This document shows, piece after piece, positions 1 through 7,390 of a stretch of 64,000 bases of DNA. The stretch is from Planctomycetota bacterium (GTDB lineage: Bacteria; Planctomycetota; Phycisphaerae; UBA1845). Both the position numbers and the translations under genes were made by a program. The stretch lies in NCBI GenBank assembly GCA_016200265.1, contig JACQFE010000019.1, positions 1 to 64,000 of the forward strand, given 5' to 3'. How positions within the stretch are numbered: position 1 is the first letter of the stretch; every line of letters begins with the position of its first letter. Under the pieces are notes generated by a model. The model was not told the DNA's origin and did no database searches. It saw only the letters and a list, made by a program, of their open reading frames with translations.

Positions 1-83
1 AAATGCGGACACGCCGCTGCCTCCGGCGTTCTGGAGAAGCCGTTGGCAAGCGATGGCAGCGGCGTTTTGACGTTTCCAATCAC
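1..83 (-). CDS. possible start of a further phage-module gene (partial)
   Basis: A minus-strand frame opens with a GTG at 83 and stays open to the left window edge (VIGNVKTPLPSLANGF...). It would be the next gene of the right-to-left phage module. The only start signal is a weak GAG about 12 nt upstream, and only 27 codons are visible, so this is a guess from position and the lack of stops. Confidence 0.2.
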   Translation of the reverse strand, partial: MIGNVKTPLPSLANGFSRTPEAAACPH

Positions 84-118
84 GGCGTTCTGATTCTCGG
101 TTCTCGTCGGTCTTTGCA

Positions 119-165
119 GTTACAAGTTACAGATTACAAGTTGCGTAACTCGTAACTGGCAACTC
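119..165. repeat. low-complexity GTTAC/GTAAC intergenic repeat
   Basis: Direct and inverted copies of GTTAC-like words (ACAAGTTAC, AGATTAC, GTAACTCGTAAC) fill the gap after the 156-residue phage gene. It could fold weakly and act as a spacer or terminator. It is the same style of repeat as the one at 658-737. Confidence 0.45.
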
Positions 166-174
166 ATTTCTGCC

Positions 175-645
175 TTACTGCACTTCCGGATTCAACCCCA
201 CATGCCTTGCCCAGTGATTCGATCCCGTCGAATCCAGCGTCTGACCAGTGCGATTGACAATGGCGATTCCCCATTTCGGCCCCGGTCTCGAAATCAGAAA
301 CTCTCCATAAATCACATCGCCCCCCGCGGGTGAACTCTTGTTGCGAATGACTCCGAGAAGCGGTGCGTTCAGAATGGTGATTGCCGAATCGCTCGATCCG
401 GCGCCATCGGATGCGTGTTCGGTACCGCCATTGGCGTCGTCACGCAGAAGATAAACCTCAACCACGGAATTCGCCGTTGGCGCAGTGCCGGAGTTCTTGA
501 TCTTCAAATAGAGAAGAACGTCCTGGTATCGGTTCGTGCTGTTGTCCACCAATGTCGATTGTCGACCGCCGGCATCGGCAAGCGACGCGATGGTGATTGT
601 CAGCGCCGTGCTTGACGCGAATTTGTCCTTGATTTCGTTTGCCAT
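175..645 (-). CDS. phage-module hypothetical protein (156 aa)
   Basis: Unknown protein beginning MANEIKDKFASS. This start was chosen over a longer frame opening at 741 because AGGAAC lies just upstream and the 32 extra codons would be read out of the intergenic CAGTTGTCAG repeat. The sequence is soluble-looking, with no signal peptide or membrane segment. The middle has a beta-rich pattern (YQDVLLYLKIKNSGTAP, SVVEVYLLRDD), and the end (GPKWGIAIVNRTGQTL) resembles small phage structural or appendage proteins. It lies downstream of the capsid genes in the same direction, where tail or fibre genes would be expected. No family was recognised. Confidence 0.6.
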   Translation of the reverse strand: MANEIKDKFASSTALTITIASLADAGGRQSTLVDNSTNRYQDVLLYLKIKNSGTAPTANSVVEVYLLRDDANGGTEHASDGAGSSDSAITILNAPLLGVIRNKSSPAGGDVIYGEFLISRPGPKWGIAIVNRTGQTLDSTGSNHWARHVGLNPEVQ

Positions 646-657
646 TGTTGTTCCTAG

Positions 658-737
658 GTTGTCAGTTGTCAGTGTACTGTTGTCAGCGAGCAGCACTCCA
701 GGCCTTTGCTGAGAACTGACAACTGAGAACTGACAAC
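658..737. repeat. inverted CAGTTGTCAG / CTGACAAC repeat
   Basis: The left arm (658-672, GTTGTCAGTTGTCAG) is complementary with one mismatch to the right arm (723-737, CTGAGAACTGACAAC). Extra copies of the same heptad-like word lie between and beside them. It fills the gap between two phage-module genes. It resembles the short tandemly repeated sequences known from cyanobacteria and other bacteria. Function unknown. Confidence 0.6.
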
Positions 738-1121
738 TCAATCAATTGTGTATTCCACGCTGATCCAAAGCTTTGCCGGCGTACCGATCGTCGCGCTGGC
801 TGAGTAATGCAACCATTGATCCGCCGAGATAGCGGCGCTGTCGAACGTCGCCTGCTCGAGTCCTGTGCTGTTGGCCTGCTTGTCCGCGCTCCAGATGTTT
901 GTGCCCGCTGAGCCAGGGGAAAACTTGTTTCGTTTTTCGATGTTGAAGTCGACCGTGCCAGTATTGGTTACAGCTCGGACGGCGACAATCGTGGACGCGT
1001 CCGGCACATAACCAAGAGGTAGCTCGTCGGTCGACGTCGGATTCTCAATGTAAATGGACTTCGTCAGTGTCTTATTCTTGGCCGCGATTGCAATTCCGTC
1101 AGATGTATCTGTTAAAGGCAT
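738..1121 (-). CDS. phage-module hypothetical protein (127 aa)
   Basis: Small protein starting MPLTDTSDGIAIAAKNKTL, with no transmembrane segment or signal peptide. Short beta-strand-like stretches (STIVAVRAVTNTGTVDF, LWISVEYTID) and the central TGTVDFNIEKRNKFSPG suggest a compact beta fold. Its position between other small unknown genes downstream of the capsid genes suggests a virion accessory protein, such as a tail or fibre component. That is inference from context; no family was recognised. Confidence 0.55.
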   Translation of the reverse strand: MPLTDTSDGIAIAAKNKTLTKSIYIENPTSTDELPLGYVPDASTIVAVRAVTNTGTVDFNIEKRNKFSPGSAGTNIWSADKQANSTGLEQATFDSAAISADQWLHYSASATIGTPAKLWISVEYTID

Positions 1122-1154
1122 GGATTCAACCCAAATGTGTGTTGATTCATTGGC

Positions 1155-1595
1155 TTACGACGCCAATGTAAGCCCAACTTCCAATCCCCACGCTGTCCCG
1201 CCGGGATTTGCCCACTGGATTCGGAGTCGATCGCCGGCCTGAAATGTCCACGGCGAAGGATCTTCACTTTCATTGGCGGGTATGCGAAAGTTCACATCGT
1301 GAGCTGGGCCCGCCGTGAGAATTGTGAATAGCAGACAATCGTAACTGGCGCCGGAAACAGAATCGAGTGTGATCGTCATCGCGGCGGTGGATGATCCGCC
1401 GACAAAGTGACATCTCACGAACACCAGGCGAAAGCGCACATCCGGGCCAAAACTGGAATCGATATTACCGCTGCCGCCGGCAACCACATGCGTCACCGCG
1501 GAAAGTTGTCGCTCGCGAGCCAGAAACAACTCGGAATCCAGGGACGTCAATGCCGTCGCCGCCACTTCCCTGATCTTTGAATCTCCGCGCGGCAT
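1155..1595 (-). CDS. phage-module hypothetical protein (146 aa)
   Basis: Starts MPRGDSKIREVAATALTSL. The body (SFGPDVRFRLVFVRCHFVG, AMTITLDSVSGASYDC, FQAGDRLRIQWANPG) reads as a beta-sandwich like those of phage decoration or tail-tip proteins. There are no export signals. Its stop sits 2-3 bp downstream of the next gene's stop region, so translation of these genes is probably coupled. No family was recognised; the role is inferred only from its place in the head-tail module. Confidence 0.6.
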   Translation of the reverse strand: MPRGDSKIREVAATALTSLDSELFLARERQLSAVTHVVAGGSGNIDSSFGPDVRFRLVFVRCHFVGGSSTAAMTITLDSVSGASYDCLLFTILTAGPAHDVNFRIPANESEDPSPWTFQAGDRLRIQWANPGGTAWGLEVGLTLAS

Positions 1596-1597
1596 GA

Positions 1598-2038
1598 CTA
1601 TGACTCCACTGCGTCCGTAATGTGATCGGCAAGCGTTTCGCCGGATGGAATTTGAAGACGAAATGGGACGCCAATGAGTTCAGACAAGCCCTCATTCAGT
1701 CCGGGAACAGTGACTGTCGCGTCGCCGACGAATAAGACATTGAGCAATGTCCGCAGCCGCTTCTGTCCGTTGGCGCGATACCGAATGAGCAAATCGATTC
1801 CGTTTGAAATTGCAAATATAGTTTCGGCGACGGCGCCATTGTAAGAGAAGACAATGCCGCTTACGCGATGGCCGCCGCGCGTGAATGTGCCAAGTGCACC
1901 ACTCGAATCACCCGCGCCGGGAATCGCTTCGACGCCCGGTTTGTACACGATGCTGTGAGCGCCGGTGATCGCCGTTTCCGTGAACGGTGAGCTTCGCAAT
2001 TTCGTGGTCAGCCCTCGTGTCGCCAGCAGCCAGATCAT
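1598..2038 (-). CDS. phage-module hypothetical protein (146 aa)
   Basis: Starts MIWLLATRGLTTKLRSSPF. This internal ATG was chosen because a clear AGGAG precedes it, whereas an upstream extension to 2158 overlaps the preceding gene in another frame and is arginine-rich. The sequence has several beta-like segments (HRVSGIVFSYNGAVAETIF, VGDATVTVPGLNEGLSEL) and no membrane helix. It ends LADHITDAVES. It follows the probable tail-completion protein, so it may be a tail or baseplate-associated protein. No family was recognised. Confidence 0.6.
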   Translation of the reverse strand: MIWLLATRGLTTKLRSSPFTETAITGAHSIVYKPGVEAIPGAGDSSGALGTFTRGGHRVSGIVFSYNGAVAETIFAISNGIDLLIRYRANGQKRLRTLLNVLFVGDATVTVPGLNEGLSELIGVPFRLQIPSGETLADHITDAVES

Positions 2039-2049
2039 CTGCGATTCTC

Positions 2050-2526
2050 CTAGGCCGCGCGATTGCTGCCGCGCTTGACCTTGACGACAAATGTGAACGA
2101 CGCTTCGGCGGCGGCCACTCGCACTCCGGACGTCGTCTCGGAATATTCGAACCTCCACTCGCGATCGTCGAAGCCCTCACTGCCGTCGACGATGCCGACG
2201 TCGCGAATGGCATCGAGGGAATCATCCACGGCCCCGACCGCATCGAGCAGTGCCGCATGACCGTCAGACGTCGAAAGCTCAACCACCGCCCGCAAGACGG
2301 CGCGCACTTCCAACACCTTGTCGTCGTCGGTCGTTCCCAGCGGCGTGGCACTCAAGAGACGCAGGCAAAGAAATGGCCTCGACAAGTCGGTTACGTGACC
2401 GATGCCCACTTCCACGCGACGAAATGGATGTGCAGCATTGGGCGGCTCGGCAATGAGATCGCTTCGCAGCCGACTCAACAATTGGTCGGCGGCAATTCGA
2501 ATCGTGGTTCGATCGGCAGTGGGCAT
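2050..2526 (-). CDS. putative head-tail connector / tail terminator (gp37-like position)
   Basis: 158 residues starting MPTADRTTIRIAADQLLSRL. The N-terminal helix, the central DDDKVLEVRAVLRAVVEL strand region and the basic C-terminal strand (ASFTFVVKVKRGSNRAA) fit small neck or tail-terminator proteins. In phage Mu the gene after gp36 (DUF1320) is gp37, and this gene holds that place. Its end is 11 bp before the next start, consistent with an operon. The assignment rests on gene order rather than a visible motif. Confidence 0.5.
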   Translation of the reverse strand: MPTADRTTIRIAADQLLSRLRSDLIAEPPNAAHPFRRVEVGIGHVTDLSRPFLCLRLLSATPLGTTDDDKVLEVRAVLRAVVELSTSDGHAALLDAVGAVDDSLDAIRDVGIVDGSEGFDDREWRFEYSETTSGVRVAAAEASFTFVVKVKRGSNRAA

Positions 2527-2562
2527 AATGAATCTCTTGGCGTTTCTGGAATTGGTCAGTGA

Positions 2563-3006
2563 TCAAATGCCGGACAGCTCATTTCGCGTCAGGAGGCGTG
2601 CTTCTCCCGAAGTAGCGGCCAACATTCCAACGGATGTCGATCCCGGAAGCGCAGTGAGCGACGGCAATGCGATCGCGCCGGACGCCATGGCCTCAAGCCA
2701 TACGACTGTGCGTGCGAAACGCTGCTGTGTGTCCGTGGGAACCGGCGGTCGGCGAAGTCGCAATCGATATTCCACCACGTCCAGCGTCACCGATGCGAGC
2801 AGCCCGGCCAATTCCGAATTTGCGATGACGTCGATCGGCGTCTGGTAGCGGCGCGCCAGGTACGTGTTCACCTCGCCCTCCGCTCCGATTCTCGCCTCAT
2901 TCGCGACCGCCGAATCCGCAACACCGTCATTGTCGTCATCCGTCAACTGCAAATAGGTTGACGCGCCGAGTCGCGTGCTGATGTCCGTGTTCGTGATATA
3001 GGCCAT
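2563..3006 (-). CDS. Mu gp36-like DUF1320 head-completion protein
   Basis: 147 residues starting MAYITNTDISTRLG, with AGGTGATC upstream. A longer frame from 3114 is rejected because it overlaps the capsid gene. The order seen (ITNTDISTRLG..., an acidic DDDNDGVADSAV stretch, ANEARIGAEGEVNTYLARRY, then SVTLDVVEYRLRLRRPP) is typical of the DUF1320 / Mu gp36 family. These proteins sit at the head-tail junction of Mu-like phages. The gene directly follows the gpT capsid gene, as in Mu-like genomes. The acidic stretch resembles a Ca-binding loop. Confidence 0.8.
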   Translation of the reverse strand: MAYITNTDISTRLGASTYLQLTDDDNDGVADSAVANEARIGAEGEVNTYLARRYQTPIDVIANSELAGLLASVTLDVVEYRLRLRRPPVPTDTQQRFARTVVWLEAMASGAIALPSLTALPGSTSVGMLAATSGEARLLTRNELSGI

Positions 3007-3071
3007 GATGATCACCTGTGGAAAGTGCAACGCACCGTGCGCCGCGAATACAATCGGAAGAAAAGGAACCG

Positions 3072-3995
3072 TCAGATTGGAGAAACGAAGTTCGTGCGAA
3101 CGGCCAACTGCCAATATCCATACGCAATGCGATACCGGGCGCGAACGCCATACAGGAACTTCTCACGCCGGAATCCTTCGTCGCTGTCTTCCGTCAATGC
3201 AGTGAATTCGACGGCCTCGCGATCCTGGAAAATGAATGGTCGAATGATGCCATCGGTCTTCAAGAGGAACCATTCCGTCGCACTTGTCAGCCAGGGCGAC
3301 GCAATCACTCGCGCCGCACCCTGCAGAACATTCGATGTGTTGTTGACCATCGTGGCGCTGACGGCCTCGAGCGCCGTCAGATACAATGTCGTCGGCACAA
3401 CACAGACCAGACCGGTGGCGGATACGGCCAGCGGTTCACCCTGATCGTCTTTGAACGCCAGCATTTCCGCGATCGCGCCCTTCAATGCCGTCTTGAATTC
3501 ATCGGAGGTGGCGTTGTTGGGATCGGCCGCGGTGCTGGTGAGATTGTTGTCCTGCGATCCCGATGCGCCTGAAACATGCGCATCGTTGAAAAATGTCACG
3601 CCATCATAACTGTTATAGCCTGACGCGCCGCCGTTAATGAGCAGTTGCGAGATCAGGTAATCCTTGTGTGTCGCGGCTCGGACGGCGAGTTCGCCGATGC
3701 GGATTCGAATCTGCCCCGTCTTGTCATCCGAGACCTCGTCTCGATCAACCTCAATGGTCGATTCATATTTGAGGTTCTCCACGGAATAACTCTCGGTTCC
3801 CATCCCGCGCGCAAGACGCCCCGTCCCGAATTCCCTCATCCGCGGCAATGACCCCAGCCAGCGATACGTCTCACTGTCGCTGGTGGATTCAATGCGCGTC
3901 GCAAGGTCTTGAAAATGAGTGACGGCCGACTCGAAGCGATTGAAAAACTCGCTTCGCAGGCCCTTGGTAAGCAATCCGGTATTGATGATGGCCAC
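3072..3995 (-). CDS. Mu-like major capsid protein (gpT family)
   Basis: 307 residues read from a GTG start at 3995, with a strong AAAGGAGATACCT ribosome site. The N-terminus (LRSEFFNRFESAVTHFQ), YRWLGSLPRMREF, the SYSVENLKYESTIEVDRDE region, and a C-terminus ending in RYRIAYGYWQLAVRTN match the Mu-like major head subunit (gpT, HK97-fold capsid protein). Length is normal for the family. It forms the icosahedral head with the protease/scaffold and decoration proteins encoded just upstream. No truncation or frameshift is seen, so the head module appears intact at this gene. Confidence 0.88.
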   Translation of the reverse strand: MAIINTGLLTKGLRSEFFNRFESAVTHFQDLATRIESTSDSETYRWLGSLPRMREFGTGRLARGMGTESYSVENLKYESTIEVDRDEVSDDKTGQIRIRIGELAVRAATHKDYLISQLLINGGASGYNSYDGVTFFNDAHVSGASGSQDNNLTSTAADPNNATSDEFKTALKGAIAEMLAFKDDQGEPLAVSATGLVCVVPTTLYLTALEAVSATMVNNTSNVLQGAARVIASPWLTSATEWFLLKTDGIIRPFIFQDREAVEFTALTEDSDEGFRREKFLYGVRARYRIAYGYWQLAVRTNFVSPI

Positions 3996-4126
3996 AGGTA
4001 TCTCCTTTCACGTACAGATCGTGAATGTCACGTCTTGAACGAAATTGTTGACTTTGAATTTCGAAGCACCGACGCAGAGCGAATCGCTTATCTCAATTCG
4101 ATCTTAGCCATTCGCAATTCGCCTTC

Positions 4127-4891
4127 TCACACATAGTCCACTTCCACGAGGAACGGTCCGGGATTCGCGGTCGCGCCGTTCGTTACGGCCAATGTCATAA
4201 TGTAATTGGCGCGCACCTGGGCATTGCTGAGAGCGCCCATGTCGAAGCGAGCATTCGATGTAGGAAACGCGGTTGTGACATTGAATGTCGTGCTGACGAC
4301 AGTTCCCGCATCGGTGGCGATCGCCACAACGCAAGTATTGGAATTGTCAATCCCGGCGGCCGCCGTGGATTGATTCACAACCCGCGCCGCTACGAGCCAG
4401 CCCGCCGCGCCGAAATGGTGAATCGCGCGTGCCGCAATGTCCGCCCCCGCCGCGAGGTCTTCCACTACGTGAGTGACGGTCTTGATCTTGGCGCGAGGCG
4501 GATCAATTCGAAGGATGATTTCGTTGGTTGCGGGCACGTCCTGCACAGTCCCGACGTATGAATTTCCGGCGGCGGCAAAGGTCAACGTGTCATCCGCGGA
4601 CGCGAAGACAGGTCGGCCGAGCGAAGCGATCGCCGCTCCCGTCAGCGTGAGGTCAAAATCACCCAGAGTATAGACTCGAACCTTAATCGCTCCGGACGCG
4701 CCGGCGCTGTTGTCAGCTTCCTCATACGCAATCCCGACAAACGGATCGCCGGCCGTCAGCGGCTGCACATATCCGGATGAATTCAGCCCCAGAAACGCCC
4801 CCTTGTAGATGTGCTTGGCCGCCGCAACCTGAAACGTCCGCAATTCCTGATCAATGTAGTGATCCACGTCTCGATTTTTTGTCAGTGCCAT
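4127..4891 (-). CDS. capsid decoration-like protein (DUF2190-type N-terminus)
   Basis: 254 residues starting MALTKNRDVDHYIDQEL, with AAAGGTAATTAGGAC before the ATG. Residues 1-130 (IYKGAFLGLNSSGYVQPLTAGDPFVGIAYEEADN, and later a GDFDLTLTGAAIASLGRPVFASADD stretch) resemble DUF2190/gpD-like capsid stabilising proteins. Residues 130-254 form a second, extracellular-looking beta domain. The gene lies between the protease/scaffold and the major capsid gene, the usual place for a decoration protein. The two-part architecture is longer than the usual DUF2190 protein and may be a fusion. Confidence 0.65.
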   Translation of the reverse strand: MALTKNRDVDHYIDQELRTFQVAAAKHIYKGAFLGLNSSGYVQPLTAGDPFVGIAYEEADNSAGASGAIKVRVYTLGDFDLTLTGAAIASLGRPVFASADDTLTFAAAGNSYVGTVQDVPATNEIILRIDPPRAKIKTVTHVVEDLAAGADIAARAIHHFGAAGWLVAARVVNQSTAAAGIDNSNTCVVAIATDAGTVVSTTFNVTTAFPTSNARFDMGALSNAQVRANYIMTLAVTNGATANPGPFLVEVDYV

Positions 4892-4985
4892 GTCCTAATT
4901 ACCTTTCTCGCAATGTCTTTGAACGGCGAATGGAGTTTTCGAGCTATGGGAATGTGAGTTGGTTCTATGAGTGATCTGATCGGGT

Positions 4986-5999
4986 TTATCGACTGGTCAC
5001 GACCTCACGCAGAAAATCTGAGACGTAAGCGTCTTCGCTTGTGAGTCGCGACAAGAATGGGTCGCTGCGATATTCCGCCTTTGCTCTGGCCGCCAGTGAG
5101 GAATTACGCAATGGCGCGCGATCCGTGCCCTGGGGCGAGGCAAGCAAACCGGGCCGAACAATCACTGGCGCCGTTCGGAGCCATTCATCGAAAAGGCCTT
5201 CCTCTTTGGCGACCAGCGCCTCCGCCCATCCGCGCTGCGCCTCGACGAGTTTGCCGGAACGCATAGCCTCCTGAATTCGCTCGGCGACGCGATGTTCCTG
5301 CGCTTCCGCGCGCAGCGCATTGAGCTTCGCACTCGCTGCGAGCAACACTTCGTTCGCGTTCGCGCCAGGCATCAAATCGAGCGCCAATCGAAGTGCCATC
5401 ATAGGCTCGGCTTCCGCGTCACTCTCATCCTTCACCTCGATCCGATTGATGATCGGCGCCATCCCCACGATCGCCGGCTTGTTGGTCAAAGCCGCGGAAT
5501 GAATCGCGACGAGCTTGCGATCGCTCTTTCGCACGATCGCCACCGGCGAGAGGTATCGATATTCTCTCCCAGCCAGCATCGCCCGGGCCTCGTCAGTCCA
5601 TTCAATTTCCGCGAACAATCCGGCACCAGCCTCAACATCCAATCTCTTGATCCATCCGGCGGCCGGTGCTCGACCATCGGGCGAAGCGAACGCACCGCCA
5701 AGCGTTTGATGTTCATAATCAATGGGCAGGTCCGTGCGATGCTCTTCAAATGCCTGCACCGCGAGACGCCCCGATTCCTCGTCCACGACAAACGTGCCAT
5801 TGTCGCTCTCCACTTCGCCCCACGGCGCCAAGAGAATGCGCGACGGGACGATTGCCGATTCCGAGGCCGGCGCATTGGACGCCGCCAATACGGATGAAAG
5901 CGTGACATGCTGGGTTTCAGAGGGCATTGTCTCACGACTTTGGCGATCCAGGTGATTTCTGAGTTTTGACGAAGTGCGATGTCTTTGAATGGCGTTCAT
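4986..5999 (-). CDS. Mu gpI-like prohead protease / scaffold
   Basis: 337 residues from MNAIQRHRTSS, chosen for the GAGGACAACA upstream; MPSETQHVTLSS at 5927 is an alternative. The protease half has ILLAPWGEVESDNGTFVVDE, the LPIDYEHQT motif (Asp and His typical of the Mu gpI family), PAAGWIKRLDVEAGAGLFAEIEWT and YRYLSPVAIV. The C-terminal half is helical and charged (MRSGKLVEAQRGWAEAL) like a scaffold domain. In Mu-like phages this protein guides head assembly and cleaves itself. The gene lies between the portal and decoration genes. All expected protease motifs are present. Confidence 0.82.
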   Translation of the reverse strand: MNAIQRHRTSSKLRNHLDRQSRETMPSETQHVTLSSVLAASNAPASESAIVPSRILLAPWGEVESDNGTFVVDEESGRLAVQAFEEHRTDLPIDYEHQTLGGAFASPDGRAPAAGWIKRLDVEAGAGLFAEIEWTDEARAMLAGREYRYLSPVAIVRKSDRKLVAIHSAALTNKPAIVGMAPIINRIEVKDESDAEAEPMMALRLALDLMPGANANEVLLAASAKLNALRAEAQEHRVAERIQEAMRSGKLVEAQRGWAEALVAKEEGLFDEWLRTAPVIVRPGLLASPQGTDRAPLRNSSLAARAKAEYRSDPFLSRLTSEDAYVSDFLREVVTSR

Positions 6000-6081
6000 T
6001 GTTGTCCTCGCGTCGGATTGGAAATTGCTTTCACACACATCAATACATCGTCGGGGGCGCTCGCTGAAAAATTCAAATTCA

Positions 6082-7365
6082 TCAACCACCCGTGTTCCGC
6101 GCCGCGCCGGGCAGAAACGCAGACGCATCCGCGCTCGGCGGAAGTCCCAGCGCCGCATGCGCCCAGCCGGATGGAATCTTCGCTCCCAGTCGATTCACGG
6201 CCGTGTCCAGAATCCCAGCAAGATTTTGCGGGTCGAGGGTGTCCTTCACGCGCCGTCGAAAATAGGGAACGGGCGCATCCGGGCCGAATCGGAGCCGTGT
6301 CAATGGCGTGAGCAAATCACGGCGAATCGTCCGCGCCTCTTTGCGGATGTCATCCGCAAGAATGTCCTGCCGCACTTGCTCGTGAATCCGGCTGGCCGCG
6401 ATCGATCCGCTTTGCCCGGTGATGTCGGTCGTGAGCGTTTGCCCCAGCCAGGCCTTGCTCATCTCGCGATTGAGAAAATCCACGAGTGCTTCGTAGGGCG
6501 GACCGGAACTGCCGCGCCCCGCATCGACAATCTGCAACTCGACCGCTCGGCTGAAGATGCCGGCCGCATTGCTCCCCAATGACTCCAACATGTTCAGCAA
6601 TTCGCGCTTCTCCTCGGCGGTTGCAGTGGAGTCATAACGCGCGATACGCACGGGCATGCCGAAGACTTCCGCGAACACCATCCAGTCTTTCAGCGACAGA
6701 TTTTTCGCGAGATAGGCCATCGCGGTGACGCGAAGAAGCCCCCCGCGCTGCGGATGTCCGCTGACGCTGTGCGGTGCGTGAATGATGAACTTGTTTTCCG
6801 GAAGCTCAATTCCGTCGCGCGGCGACTCATCCGTGAGAATTCGCAGACGATTCAAGTCATCGAAAATCAAGCGACCAAAATCAACCGGAGTCAGTGCGAC
6901 GGGTCTGAATTCTCCACCGATCACTTCCCAAACGATCTCCGCCACCGCGACGTTTCGCCCGACGGCCAATGCAAGATGTTGCAAGGCTTCATCAAATGAC
7001 TCCATTTCCGCGAGCACCGTTCCGCAATACCGCGATGCCGCATCCGCAGTCGAAGAATTGGCTTGCTCCTTGACTTCCGACGCGCTGACGATTTGCCATT
7101 CCAACCCCGTGACCGCCAGACGCCGCGTATTCGCAACCGAGTACAGATGCGCATCCTTCTCTTCCATTTCCTCGAACAATTCCATCGCCGTGGAAAGCGA
7201 TCCGCTGTCGGCCTCACGCAGAATCGCAGCAAGTCGCGAAGGCGTCAGCCCCGCACTGGGATAACTACGAAGTGAATCCTGCGGGCGAACCGTTAATGTC
7301 TTCCCAATTGCAGGAATGTCCGAACGACGACGTAATGCATTGATCACTCTTCGAATTGCATTCAT
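6082..7365 (-). CDS. Mu-like portal protein (DUF935, gp29)
   Basis: 427 residues from MNAIRRVINALRRR; an extension to 7506 overlaps the terminase and is rejected. Motifs of the DUF935 portal family are visible: LTPSRLAAILREADSG near residue 45, MELFEEMEEKDAHLYSV, RRLAVTGLEWQI, VWEVIGGEFRP, the AYLAKNLSLKDWMVFAEVFG segment with GMPVRIARYDSTA, and LGQTLTTDITGQSGSIAAS. The portal forms the dodecameric DNA-entry ring. No MuF-type minor head gene (gp30) follows it, although Mu has one there. The stop lies about 80 bp before the protease start. Confidence 0.86.
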   Translation of the reverse strand: MNAIRRVINALRRRSDIPAIGKTLTVRPQDSLRSYPSAGLTPSRLAAILREADSGSLSTAMELFEEMEEKDAHLYSVANTRRLAVTGLEWQIVSASEVKEQANSSTADAASRYCGTVLAEMESFDEALQHLALAVGRNVAVAEIVWEVIGGEFRPVALTPVDFGRLIFDDLNRLRILTDESPRDGIELPENKFIIHAPHSVSGHPQRGGLLRVTAMAYLAKNLSLKDWMVFAEVFGMPVRIARYDSTATAEEKRELLNMLESLGSNAAGIFSRAVELQIVDAGRGSSGPPYEALVDFLNREMSKAWLGQTLTTDITGQSGSIAASRIHEQVRQDILADDIRKEARTIRRDLLTPLTRLRFGPDAPVPYFRRRVKDTLDPQNLAGILDTAVNRLGAKIPSGWAHAALGLPPSADASAFLPGAARNTGG

Positions 7366-7390
7366 GTTGTTTCTCGCATCTTCGTTGGAA

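Noticed and set aside
646-741. N-terminal extension of the 156-residue phage protein
   Set aside because: The extra 32 codons are read from the CAGTTGTCAG repeat; the downstream ATG has a clear ribosome site.
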